From Roseateles aquatilis (GTDB taxonomy: Bacteria > Pseudomonadota > Gammaproteobacteria > Burkholderiales > Burkholderiaceae_C): a DNA stretch of 64,000 nt. Location of the stretch: assembly GCF_002205645.1 (NCBI RefSeq), contig NZ_NIOF01000002.1:186001-250000 (forward strand), in the 5' to 3' direction. Positions 56,032-64,000 of this stretch are shown piece after piece; position 1 is the stretch's first letter, and every line of letters begins with the position of its first letter. The notes under the pieces were generated by a model. The model made no database searches and was not told the DNA's origin. It worked only from the letters and a program-made list of their open reading frames with translations. A program made the position numbers and the translations under genes.

Positions 56032-58308
56032 ATGCCGATGGTCAGCCTCAACCAGACGGCCTTCACCAGTGGCCAGCTGTCGCCGCGGGTGCGCGGCCGC
56101 ACCGACATCGACCGCTACGGCTTCGGCCTCAAGCTGTCCCTAAACGGACGCCCTGTCATCCAGGGCGGCTGGAAGCGCCGTGAGGGCAGCCTCCGCAACG
56201 CGGACGCGCTCACGGACGTCGCCCGCTCGTCGATCGCCGTTCCGTTCGTGCAGGGCGATGACCAGGCGTGGATCCTCGAGTTCGGCCACCTCAAGATGCG
56301 GGTCTACAACGCTGACCGCACCTACGCCGGTATCGAGATCGCATCGCCCTACACCTCGGCCCAGCTCTACGAGCTCGACTGGTGCCAGTCGGACAGCACG
56401 ATGTGGGTGTTCCACCCAAACGTGCCGACGCAGCGCGTGGAGCACCCAGCGCTCGCCGTCTGGGCGTTGTCGGCCGCGCCGTTCTCCACCATCCCATTCG
56501 ACGAGGTCGGCTTCATCCCCGCGACGACGGGTACGCTCTCCCTGGCCACCGTCGGTACCGGCCGCACCCTGACCGCCGGCGCTCCTACCTTCCTGGCCTC
56601 CGACGTCGGCCGTGCGGTTCTCAGCGACGCGGGCATTGCCGTCATCACCACCTTCACCAGCACGACCGTCGTCACGGTGGAGATCACACGAGCGTTCCAA
56701 GGCACCGTGCTGGCGGCAAGCAACTGGACGGTCGACAGCAGCCCGCAAGCCACGTGCACGCCGCAAGACCTCGGCAGCGATGGCAAGGCAGATCCAGTCG
56801 GCTCGATCATCACGCTGACGCTGAGCGCGGACGGTTGGCGCGCGGCCGACGTCGGCAGCATGGTCCGCATCAACGGCGGCCTGGTGAAGATCACGGCCTG
56901 GACCAGCGCCACCGTCGTCAGCGGGCGCATCCTGCGGGAGCTGGCCGCCACGGTCGCCGCGCCGGCGCTGAGCTGGAGCCTGGAGCCTCCGGTCTGGTCC
57001 GCGACGCTGGGCTACCCACGCACCGGCGCGATCCACCAGCAGCGCCTGATCGCTGCGGGAACGAAGAAGTTCCCCCGCAACGTCTGGGGCAGCCGCATCG
57101 GCGAGCCGCTCGACTTCGAACGCTGGACCAACGACAACGACGCCTTCGCCTTCACGATCGACAGCGACGAGTCCACGCCCATCCGCTACGTCTCCGCGGG
57201 CAAGCGCCTCATCGTCTTGACCGAAAGCGCCGAGTACACGATGTACGGTGGCGCCAACAAGCCGAGCATCACGCCCACGAACGTCACCGTCGACCCGGAG
57301 AGCAACCACGGCTGCGCTCAGGTCCGCCCGGTGCAGATCAATCGCGAGAACCTCTTCGTGCAGCGCGCTGGCCGCAAGATCCGGGCGCTCGGCTACCGGT
57401 ACGACATCGACGGCTTCAACGCGCCGGACCTCACGGCTCTGTCCGATCGCATCACGCTGTCCGGCGTGGTGGCCATGGCCTACGCGCAGGAGGCCGAGCA
57501 GACGCTCTGGGCTTGCCTGGCCAACGGTCGCCTGATCTCGTGCACGATCGACCGGGACCAGCAGCCCAGCGTCGTGGCCTGGGCTCCGCACACGACCGAC
57601 GGTTTCGTCGAGTGGGTGACGTGCATCCCGACCGGTGATCGCGACCAGGTGTGGCTGATCGTGCAGCGCCAGGTCAACGGCGTGACGAAGCGCTACCTCG
57701 AAAGCCTGGACGACACCTTCCAGCCCTGGCACCCCAGCGTGCCGGATCCGGCGCCCGTCGACGACGAGGATGTGCCGCGTCCGACCTACGGTTGCACGGT
57801 CGACTGCGGCGTCGTGATCGACAACGCGGCCGGACAGACCGACTTCAGCGTGCCCCACCTTGCGGGCCGGGAAGTCGACATCGTCGCCGACGGCGCCAAG
57901 CAGCCGCGCCAAGTCGTCGCGGCCAACGGCGCCATCAAGCTGGCGCGGGCCAGCAAGCGAACGCTGATCGGCCTGCCGTTCCGCACGCACGGGAAGATGC
58001 TCACGCCAGAGATGCAGGGGATGCAGGGCAGCGCTCAGGGCAAGGCCATGCGCACGGGCAACGTTTCGATGCTGCTGCTCGAGTCCATCGGCGGGAAGAT
58101 CCGCAACAACCAGGGCGATGAGGACGAGCTGGCCGCGCGTGTGTTCGGCGCCGGCATCCTCGACAAGCCGCCTATGCCGTTCACCGGCCCCAAGGACGTG
58201 ACGAAGCTGGGCTGGAAGAAGGGCGTGTCGGAGATCTCAATCATCCAGGACGACCCGATGCCACTGCACGTGCTGGCCATCGTCCGAGACGAGAGCTTCA
58301 CGGGGTGA
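56032..58308 (+). CDS. Tail tubular protein B-like (T7 gp12-like nozzle)
   Basis: 758 residues. The N-terminus NQTAFTSGQLSPRVRGRTD and the many beta-propeller-like blocks (FVQGDDQAWILEFGHLKMRVY, AGKRLIVLTESAEYTMYGG) fit podovirus nozzle proteins. It starts 3 bp after gp11-like and its stop overlaps the next start. Confidence 0.88.
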   Translation: MPMVSLNQTAFTSGQLSPRVRGRTDIDRYGFGLKLSLNGRPVIQGGWKRREGSLRNADALTDVARSSIAVPFVQGDDQAWILEFGHLKMRVYNADRTYAGIEIASPYTSAQLYELDWCQSDSTMWVFHPNVPTQRVEHPALAVWALSAAPFSTIPFDEVGFIPATTGTLSLATVGTGRTLTAGAPTFLASDVGRAVLSDAGIAVITTFTSTTVVTVEITRAFQGTVLAASNWTVDSSPQATCTPQDLGSDGKADPVGSIITLTLSADGWRAADVGSMVRINGGLVKITAWTSATVVSGRILRELAATVAAPALSWSLEPPVWSATLGYPRTGAIHQQRLIAAGTKKFPRNVWGSRIGEPLDFERWTNDNDAFAFTIDSDESTPIRYVSAGKRLIVLTESAEYTMYGGANKPSITPTNVTVDPESNHGCAQVRPVQINRENLFVQRAGRKIRALGYRYDIDGFNAPDLTALSDRITLSGVVAMAYAQEAEQTLWACLANGRLISCTIDRDQQPSVVAWAPHTTDGFVEWVTCIPTGDRDQVWLIVQRQVNGVTKRYLESLDDTFQPWHPSVPDPAPVDDEDVPRPTYGCTVDCGVVIDNAAGQTDFSVPHLAGREVDIVADGAKQPRQVVAANGAIKLARASKRTLIGLPFRTHGKMLTPEMQGMQGSAQGKAMRTGNVSMLLLESIGGKIRNNQGDEDELAARVFGAGILDKPPMPFTGPKDVTKLGWKKGVSEISIIQDDPMPLHVLAIVRDESFTG

Positions 58309-58751
58309 TCATGCTGACGATCTCTTCCGCACTCCCTTGCGACGTCGCCGACCTGGCCGCTCGGATCACGGAGTTCGACGCGCTCGAACTCAAGGCCGCC
58401 GGCATCACCGTGGAGGGTGCGACCGCCAACGTGCAGCCGCTGGCGCTGCGCCTGGCCGGCGAGCTCGTGTGCCTGTTCGGCGCGGTGCCGCACCCTGCCG
58501 CCGCCGGCGCCGCGATCCCATGGATGCTCTGCACCCGCACGCTCGAGCGCGTGCCGCGGCGCGCCATGGCTGCAGTCTCGGCCCGCGTGGTCGCCGACTG
58601 GTGCGGCCGCTTCACCTACCTGACCAACATCGTCCACCGGCGCAACCGGCGGGCGATTCGATTCGTCCAGTGGCTGGGGTTCACCGTCGGCGACGTGCCG
58701 TGCGGGCCCGGCCAGGAGTTCTACGCGTTCGAGTGGAGGCGCAATGTGTGA
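58305..58751 (+). CDS. GNAT-fold internal-virion-type protein (T7 gp13/DUF2833-like)
   Basis: 148 residues from GTG at 58305 (GTGA overlap; ATG 58311 also possible). AAIPWMLCTRTLERVPRRAM and FTYLTNIVHRRNRRAIRFVQWLGF match the GNAT-like DUF2833 family. In T7-like phages it precedes the internal virion proteins. Acetyltransferase activity is not shown. Confidence 0.78.
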   Translation: MIMLTISSALPCDVADLAARITEFDALELKAAGITVEGATANVQPLALRLAGELVCLFGAVPHPAAAGAAIPWMLCTRTLERVPRRAMAAVSARVVADWCGRFTYLTNIVHRRNRRAIRFVQWLGFTVGDVPCGPGQEFYAFEWRRNV

Positions 58752-59304
58752 TCCAGTTTCCATGCTGGTCGCGGGCACGACCGTGGCCATCGGCGGTCAG
58801 CTGCAGCAGGGCCGTGCCGCGCAGCGCGCTGCCAACGAGAGCGCGGCGCAGGACGAGTACACCGCGCTCGTCGAGCAGGACAACGCCCTAGCGCAGGCGC
58901 AGCAGATCCGCCGGCAGGGCGAGTCCGCCCGCGGGCAGATGCTGGCGGCCGTCGCATCGTCTGGCGTCAAGATCGGCGCGGGCAGCACGCTCGACGCCGA
59001 GCGCCAGGTCATGCAGGACTACGAGACCGACGCGTCCATGGCGATCCTCACCGGCAACCGCTCGGCCGCAGGGCTACGCGGCCAGGCTGAACTGACCCGC
59101 CGCGCCGGCCGCAATGCGCGTGCGGCGTCCAACATCGCCGCCTTCAACACGCTGCTGTCCTCGGGGTCTCAGGGGATGAAGCTCGCCGGCGGAAGCCTGT
59201 CGGGCTGGGATGCGCGCGGCCCCAACGGCACCAACGATCGCAGCGCGGTGAGCGTCGGCAACAACATGGACTGGTTCCTGCGCAACGGCACCAGCGGAGA
59301 CTGA
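58744..59304 (+). CDS. Internal virion protein B-like (T7 gp14-like)
   Basis: 186 residues. MCDPVSMLVAGTTVAIGGQL is followed by a long Gln/Ala-rich helix (ARGQMLAAVASSGVKIGAGS) and TGNRSAAGLRGQAELT, the gp14-type pattern of proteins ejected ahead of DNA. Overlaps the upstream gene by 8 bases. Confidence 0.75.
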   Translation: MCDPVSMLVAGTTVAIGGQLQQGRAAQRAANESAAQDEYTALVEQDNALAQAQQIRRQGESARGQMLAAVASSGVKIGAGSTLDAERQVMQDYETDASMAILTGNRSAAGLRGQAELTRRAGRNARAASNIAAFNTLLSSGSQGMKLAGGSLSGWDARGPNGTNDRSAVSVGNNMDWFLRNGTSGD

Positions 59305-59307
59305 CAC

Positions 59308-61365
59308 ATGGCACAGATTCCAGTCGGCGCCGGGCGCCGCGTCACCCCCGGCGGCTACCGTGGCCCGAACGCTTCGCCGGCGTCCTACGGCTCCCAGGTT
59401 GGCCAGGCGATGGAGCAGCTCGGCGGCACGGTCGCCGGCATTGGAATGGACGAGCTCAGAGAGCAGGCGCGCGTCCGCGAGGAGGAGCGGCGCCAGGCCG
59501 CCGCGCAGGCCGAGGCTTCGGCGCGCCAACGCGATCTTCTGGCAGTGCAGCAGGGGCAAGACCAGCTCCGCGACGCCCACGATGAGATCGCGGAGGGTAT
59601 CGGCAACGGCACCGTTCCGAAGGAGCAGGCCGAGCAGGCCTGGCAAGACCGCGCCAAGCAGATCCTGGCCGACACGACACCTAAGGTGCGGCCGCAGGCC
59701 CAGGACCTGGCCACGCGTGAACTTGACGGGCTGCAGGCGCGGCTTGGCAACGGCGTGCGCAAGACGGTCCTCAAGCGCGACCAGTCCGACATCCAGGCCG
59801 GCATCGATCAGACGCTCGAGTACCAGGCGCGGCAGTACGGCACCGATCCGGCCAAGGCCTCGGCGATGGTCGAGGCGACGCTGCGCGAGCTGGGTCCGTT
59901 CAGCGGCCTGTCGCCCGAGCAACTCCAACGCAAGGGGCAGGTGTGGCGCGAGTCCACCGAGTACACGCAGGGCTTCGAGGCGGTAAGCGGAGCCCGCAAC
60001 AGCCGGCCCGGGCTCGATCAGGCGGAGAAACTGGTCAACGGCGGGTTGCCCAACATCGATCCGCAGAAGAAGGCCACGCTCAACGACCGGATCCAGGCCT
60101 ACCGCCTGAGCCTGGACCAGAAGGACGAGATGGCGGCGGCGCGCAGGCAGCGCGAGGCGGAGACGCGGCTCAAGAACGCCGAGGCCGCCTACAACGTCTT
60201 CGTGAGCCAGGCCGACAAAGGCACGATGCTGGACCCGGCCTACATCGACTCCGCCATCCAGGTGACCGCCGGCACGCCGTACCAGAACGGCATCGTGGCC
60301 ATGGCCAAGCAGGCGCAGGAGAGCGGCGGCCTTGCCGCGCAGCCGGTGCCGGTGCAACGTCAGATGCTGACTGAGCTCGACGGAGAGATCGCGAGGAACG
60401 GCCGCAACCCCGCGCTGGACAAGCGCCGCCAGCAGCTCGAGAAGGTGCTCCAAGGGTCGGAGCAGGACCTGCAGCGTGACCCGCTGCGCGCTGGCCTGGA
60501 GCGCGGCGTCATCACCCAGCTCCCGCCGCTGCAGTTGCAGGGCGGGCTGGAGGGAATCATTCCCCAGCTCACTACCCGCGTGCAGCAGGCCGACCGTGTC
60601 GGCACCTGGGCGGGCCGGCCGGTCGCGCCGTTCACGAGCGACGAAGCGCAGAACGTCGCCAGGTTCATCCGCACGCAGCCGCCGGAACAGCGCGCCCGAT
60701 CCATCCAGGCGCTGGCGCAGGTGATGCCACCGCGCCAAGCGCAGGCGCTGGCCGCGCTGATGGACAAGGAGGACCGGCCGCTTGCGATCGCGTTCGGTCT
60801 CGGCGCATCGCGCACAACCTTCGACCGCCCGGTGGCCGAGCTGGTGCTTAAGGGCGCCACTGCGCTGGAGAACAAGACCATCAAGGAAGACAAGACGCCG
60901 GTTGACGGCTGGATGGGGCGTATCAACGCCACGATCGCGGGCGTGTACGGCAACACGGAGCAGACCTCCATGGTGTCCGACGCGGCGCGCTACATCCTGG
61001 CGGGCAAGGTGGCGGAGGGTGCTGCTGGCAGCGACGGCGACGTGCGCACCGCCATCGACCTGGCCGTCGGCGGCAAGCTCTCCGACGTGAATGGCACGCA
61101 GGTCGTCATCCCCGCCGGCGTGCAGCGCAAGGACTTCGACGCGCGCATGCGCCAATACCCGCCGGATGACTTGGCCAAGCAGCTGCCCGACGGCAAGGTG
61201 TACGTGCGAGGCCAACCGATGGACCTGCAGGTCTTCCTCAACGGCCTGCCCAGCGCGCAGCTGCGCACCGTCGGCAGCGGTCGCTATGCGGTGGTGGGCG
61301 GCGGATCCATCGCCACCAACGCGCAGGGCAAGCCGATCGTGGTGGAGGTCCCGAATGCTCGATGA
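59308..61365 (+). CDS. Internal virion protein C-like (T7 gp15-like)
   Basis: 685 residues, long helical protein rich in Gln, Glu, Arg and Ala with repeated amphipathic segments (EQARVREEERRQAAAQAEAS). Placement between gp14- and gp16-like genes and length near T7 gp15 support the call. It overlaps the next start by 11 bases. Confidence 0.75.
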   Translation: MAQIPVGAGRRVTPGGYRGPNASPASYGSQVGQAMEQLGGTVAGIGMDELREQARVREEERRQAAAQAEASARQRDLLAVQQGQDQLRDAHDEIAEGIGNGTVPKEQAEQAWQDRAKQILADTTPKVRPQAQDLATRELDGLQARLGNGVRKTVLKRDQSDIQAGIDQTLEYQARQYGTDPAKASAMVEATLRELGPFSGLSPEQLQRKGQVWRESTEYTQGFEAVSGARNSRPGLDQAEKLVNGGLPNIDPQKKATLNDRIQAYRLSLDQKDEMAAARRQREAETRLKNAEAAYNVFVSQADKGTMLDPAYIDSAIQVTAGTPYQNGIVAMAKQAQESGGLAAQPVPVQRQMLTELDGEIARNGRNPALDKRRQQLEKVLQGSEQDLQRDPLRAGLERGVITQLPPLQLQGGLEGIIPQLTTRVQQADRVGTWAGRPVAPFTSDEAQNVARFIRTQPPEQRARSIQALAQVMPPRQAQALAALMDKEDRPLAIAFGLGASRTTFDRPVAELVLKGATALENKTIKEDKTPVDGWMGRINATIAGVYGNTEQTSMVSDAARYILAGKVAEGAAGSDGDVRTAIDLAVGGKLSDVNGTQVVIPAGVQRKDFDARMRQYPPDDLAKQLPDGKVYVRGQPMDLQVFLNGLPSAQLRTVGSGRYAVVGGGSIATNAQGKPIVVEVPNAR

Positions 61366-63280
61366 CCTGTTCGAGGCCCAGACCCTGACCAACCTGCGCG
61401 ACGAAGCGCTGCGGCCGCCTCCGGTGCCGCGCCAGGCGGCCAGCTTCAGCGCCTGGCGCACGTCTACCGCCGCACCTCGAGGCGTCGCCGCCGGCGCGGC
61501 GCAGAGCAGCGCCTTCCTGTCCGACGTCGTCGGCGCCTTCGGCCAGGTCCTTGACGCCACCGGGACGGTGAGCGCGCGCGGCATGTTCGCCACCCAGAGC
61601 GAGGAGGAGCGCAAGAACAGCCAGGCCGCCGCCGAGCGCATGCGCCAGGGCCTCGACTTCAGCAGCGAAGCTGGCGACCTGTTCCGCGGCGTGGCGCAGG
61701 GCTACGCGCCGGACGCCACGACCGCCCACGCGTCGGAGCGGCTGGTCTTCGACTTCGCCCGCGTCGGCACCAAGGCGGCGGGATACATCGCCGCCGGCGG
61801 TCCGATCGTCGGCGGCGTGCTCACGGCCGGGGACGAGGGCCTGACGGTCTCCGACGAGCTCAAGCAGCAGGGCGTCGACCTCGGCACCCGCACGGCCGTC
61901 GGCGCCGTCGTGGGCGCGGTGACGGGTCTTGGGGTGGCGCTCCCCATGGCTGGCCAGACAGCGAGACAGACGATCGGTCTCGTGGCCGCCGGCGGACCCG
62001 GCGCCTTCGTCGCTCAGCAGGCCGGGGTGCGCGCCATCCTCCAGGCAGCCGACTACTCGCACCTGGCCGAACAGTACGACCCTTTCGACCCGGTCGGCTT
62101 GGCGGTGTCGACGTTCATCCCGGGCGCATTCGGCGCCCACGGCCTGCGCGTGAATCGCCGCGCCGCCGCGGCGCGCGCGGCCGAGGACTTCCGCACCGGT
62201 CCGGTCCCGAGCGATGAGACACCCACGGCGGCCGCCGCGCGGGAAGCGGCGGGGCGCCCGTCCGACGAAGTCGCCGACGCCGCGCGCGTGCTGCTGCAGC
62301 GCGACCAGCGCGACAGCGCCAACCCGTTCCGTCCTGACGACTGGCGCGCCTACGCGGCTCACGAGCAGGCCTTCGCGCGCGCGATTGACCAGATAGCCAG
62401 CGGCCAGCCGGTGCGCGTCAACGACGTGATCGTGCCGCCCGAGCTGGGACCGGCCCGCCAGTTGCTCGAGCAAATCGACGCGCTTCAGACGGAACGCGCG
62501 GATCTGCTGCCGATGGCGGCAGACCTGGCAGAACCGGGCGCCATTCGCGACGCCCGCGCCGAGCTTGGCCAGCTGCGCGCTCGCCCACCCGACACCAGCG
62601 ACGCCGGCGCGAAGGCCTTGGCCAAGCAGATCCAGGAGCAGCAGGGCGTCAGCTACAAGGCAGCGCTGACGGAGGCGCGCAAGCAGCTGCAAGGCCAGCA
62701 GGCTGACTTCGATGCCCGCGTGCAGCGCATCGAGGCCGCGATCGACCGCAACGCCAAAGCGCAGCAGGCGACCCAGCGCATCGGCGAGATCGACCAGCGC
62801 GTCTCGGCGCTCGAGCAGCAACTCGGCCCGGAATCGCGGCTTGCCCAGTTCCAGCGTGATCTCGAGGCGGGCGTGCGCCAGCTCGAGCAACAGCCGGCCG
62901 CCCGCGTGCCGGTTCGAAAGGAGACCCCACCGGATGCATCAGCACCAGCAGCACCACCGTCGCGACCAACAGAGCCAGCCCAGCCGAAAGCAGCGGATGC
63001 TGGCGGCGCTGGAGCGGAGCCGCCACTCCCGCCAGACGTCCCCGGCGAGGGACCTCGAAGTGCCGCGCCCAAGGCCGGACTGGTAGACGACGCCGCGGCC
63101 GCGCGCGTCGCGCAGATCGAGCTCGAGCAGCCTGGCCTGCTGGTGCAGTTGGACGGGATGGACGCGCCGCGCCCGTTGTCGGAGGTGATGACGGCCGTGA
63201 AGGCCGAAGCGGACGAGTTGCTGTCCGAGGCGGAGCTGTACCAGACGGCGGCGCAGTGCGCGTTGCTCAACCGTTGGTGA
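61355..63280 (+). CDS. Large internal virion protein (gp16-region)
   Basis: 641 residues from MLDDLFEAQTLTNLRDEAL, GGAGG seven bases upstream. Two hydrophobic stretches in the middle (VGAVVGAVTGLGVALPMAG, LVAAGGPGAFVAQQAG) suit membrane insertion during ejection. A Pro/Ala/Lys-rich tract lies near the C-terminus. I see no lysozyme-like motif. Confidence 0.65.
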   Translation: MLDDLFEAQTLTNLRDEALRPPPVPRQAASFSAWRTSTAAPRGVAAGAAQSSAFLSDVVGAFGQVLDATGTVSARGMFATQSEEERKNSQAAAERMRQGLDFSSEAGDLFRGVAQGYAPDATTAHASERLVFDFARVGTKAAGYIAAGGPIVGGVLTAGDEGLTVSDELKQQGVDLGTRTAVGAVVGAVTGLGVALPMAGQTARQTIGLVAAGGPGAFVAQQAGVRAILQAADYSHLAEQYDPFDPVGLAVSTFIPGAFGAHGLRVNRRAAAARAAEDFRTGPVPSDETPTAAAAREAAGRPSDEVADAARVLLQRDQRDSANPFRPDDWRAYAAHEQAFARAIDQIASGQPVRVNDVIVPPELGPARQLLEQIDALQTERADLLPMAADLAEPGAIRDARAELGQLRARPPDTSDAGAKALAKQIQEQQGVSYKAALTEARKQLQGQQADFDARVQRIEAAIDRNAKAQQATQRIGEIDQRVSALEQQLGPESRLAQFQRDLEAGVRQLEQQPAARVPVRKETPPDASAPAAPPSRPTEPAQPKAADAGGAGAEPPLPPDVPGEGPRSAAPKAGLVDDAAAARVAQIELEQPGLLVQLDGMDAPRPLSEVMTAVKAEADELLSEAELYQTAAQCALLNRW

Positions 63281-63491
63281 ATAGCCTGATCAGAGCAGTT
63301 GGTCCGTGCTCGACGGCCGCGGAGACAAGCCCTAGTACACCCACCAGCGCAAATGCGGCGATGACCAGACCGTATTCCTTCAGGGCTCCCCACGCGCGAC
63401 TGCGCGACCCCGTTGCCATCAGCACCGACAGGGGAATGATCGCCAGAGCTACCAGCAGGATCAATACGCCGAAAACGGCTTGGAGAGACAT
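63267..63491 (-). CDS. Small two-helix membrane protein on the minus strand
   Basis: 74 residues with two membrane helices (about 4-26 and 40-60, LVIAAFALVGVLGLVSAAV). It fills exactly the 213-bp gap between two plus-strand virion genes, which supports it being real. It could be a moron, holin-like or accessory gene expressed separately. Weak ribosome site. Confidence 0.55.
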   Translation of the reverse strand: MSLQAVFGVLILLVALAIIPLSVLMATGSRSRAWGALKEYGLVIAAFALVGVLGLVSAAVEHGPTALIRLFTNG

Positions 63492-63493
63492 CG

Positions 63494-64000
63494 ATGCACC
63501 CGAATTGCCGACAGCAACTGAACACCGCGCGGACTGCGCAAGGCCGCAATCCTCTCACAGACGCCCAGGTGAGGGCGATCGATGACCGGATGGCGGCCAC
63601 GCTGCGCCAGCTCGCGCGCACCGATCCAGCCTGGCAGAGCCTCACGCGCGACCAGCGCCTGCTCGCCGCCGGCACTCGCGCGATGCAGGACATCCAGGCG
63701 GAGGCTGCGCGCAAGGTGGCCAACGCCCAGCGCCAGGCTATCCGCACGGCGGAGACCGAGAACCGGATTCAAGGCCAGCCCAGCGGCTCGCGCACCGAGC
63801 GCCTGGTCGAGGACATGAACCTGACGCACGCCTACATCGACGGCATCAAGCGCGACGCGACGCGCAACCTCATGGACCTGATCAACGCCGCCGGCGATCG
63901 GCAGGGCGCCTCGGGAATTCGGCAGCTCGGCATGGTGCTGTTCGACGTCCAGAACCCGGTAATGACGCGCGACATCGCGCTGGAGGTCTTCGCGCAGGGC
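63494..64000 (+). CDS. Large virion-module protein, cut by the right edge
   Basis: 169 residues are visible from MHPNCRQQLNTARTAQG; GGAGAG lies seven bases before the ATG. The visible part is helical and charged (MAATLRQLARTDPAWQSLTRD, RKVANAQRQAIRTAETENR), like the long internal virion or DarB-type proteins that end podovirus virion modules. The frame is open at 64000. Confidence 0.65.
   Translation, partial: MHPNCRQQLNTARTAQGRNPLTDAQVRAIDDRMAATLRQLARTDPAWQSLTRDQRLLAAGTRAMQDIQAEAARKVANAQRQAIRTAETENRIQGQPSGSRTERLVEDMNLTHAYIDGIKRDATRNLMDLINAAGDRQGASGIRQLGMVLFDVQNPVMTRDIALEVFAQG

Larger units (their letters stand above)
31880..64000. mobile_element. Temperate podovirus-like prophage, right end beyond the window
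   Basis: It runs from the tRNA-Arg half-site through integrase, recombination genes, a lambda-like repressor switch, replication genes and a T7/BPP-1-like virion module. No second att site, terminase, holin or endolysin is seen before position 64000, so the element continues rightward. Confidence 0.93.

Overview
The window is high-GC (roughly two thirds G+C) bacterial chromosome. Gene content and order (carB-greA, yhbY/rlmE-ftsH-folP-glmM, pstSCAB-phoUBR, rpmE2-rho-trxA, a beta-proteobacterial AddB/AddA-like pair, a PEP-CTERM protein) point to Betaproteobacteria, order Burkholderiales, probably the Rubrivivax/Roseateles/Mitsuaria group. The genus is an inference from gene order and composition; no 16S rRNA gene is present.

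Positions 1-31.8 kb are host chromosome. It opens inside carB, then greA and a DUF4149 membrane protein. yhbY and rlmE diverge from only 18 bp, and ftsH follows behind a heat-shock-type promoter, then folP and glmM. A 416-bp gap carries two PHO boxes facing opposite ways. The right-facing one drives pstS-pstC-pstA-pstB-phoU-phoB-phoR, the phosphate transporter and its two-component system. The left-facing one points at an intrinsic terminator and may drive an unannotated small RNA. On the minus strand follow a membrane glycosyltransferase, rpmE2, rho and trxA; then an AddB/AddA-like helicase-nuclease pair whose helicase carries 20 tandem Glu-Ala/Asp-Ala hexanucleotide units, a glutathione-transferase-like protein, and several small or secreted proteins.

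From about 31.88 kb to the right edge lies a prophage. Its left end is marked by the 3' half of a tRNA-Arg(TCT) gene, beside a tyrosine integrase. A leftward early operon (41.2 to 32.0 kb) encodes small proteins, an Ala-rich repeat protein, a RecB/Cas4-like nuclease, a RecT-like annealing protein, an SMC-like ATPase, a DnaQ-like exonuclease, gp49-like and ASCH proteins, a DUF4224 protein and integrase. A lambda-like switch (41.2-43.1 kb) has a CI/S24-type repressor, a YdaS/Cro-like protein and six 17-bp operators in two groups of three. Two probable lysogenic-conversion genes sit behind the repressor. The rightward early operon (43.3-49.2 kb) carries an adenine methyltransferase, helix-turn-helix proteins, a DUF1376 replication-type protein and RusA, mostly joined by ATGA or GTGA overlaps.

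From 49.2 kb the virion module follows the T7/BPP-1 podovirus plan: portal, Bbp19-like protein, a fibre-like protein with a signal peptide, scaffold, capsid, tail tubular proteins A and B, a GNAT-like gp13 analogue, and gp14-, gp15- and gp16-like internal virion proteins. No terminase, holin or endolysin is evident before the right edge. A 35-bp hairpin-bearing element occurs twice in this module, ahead of the first structural gene and ahead of the capsid gene, and is not explained by any gene.
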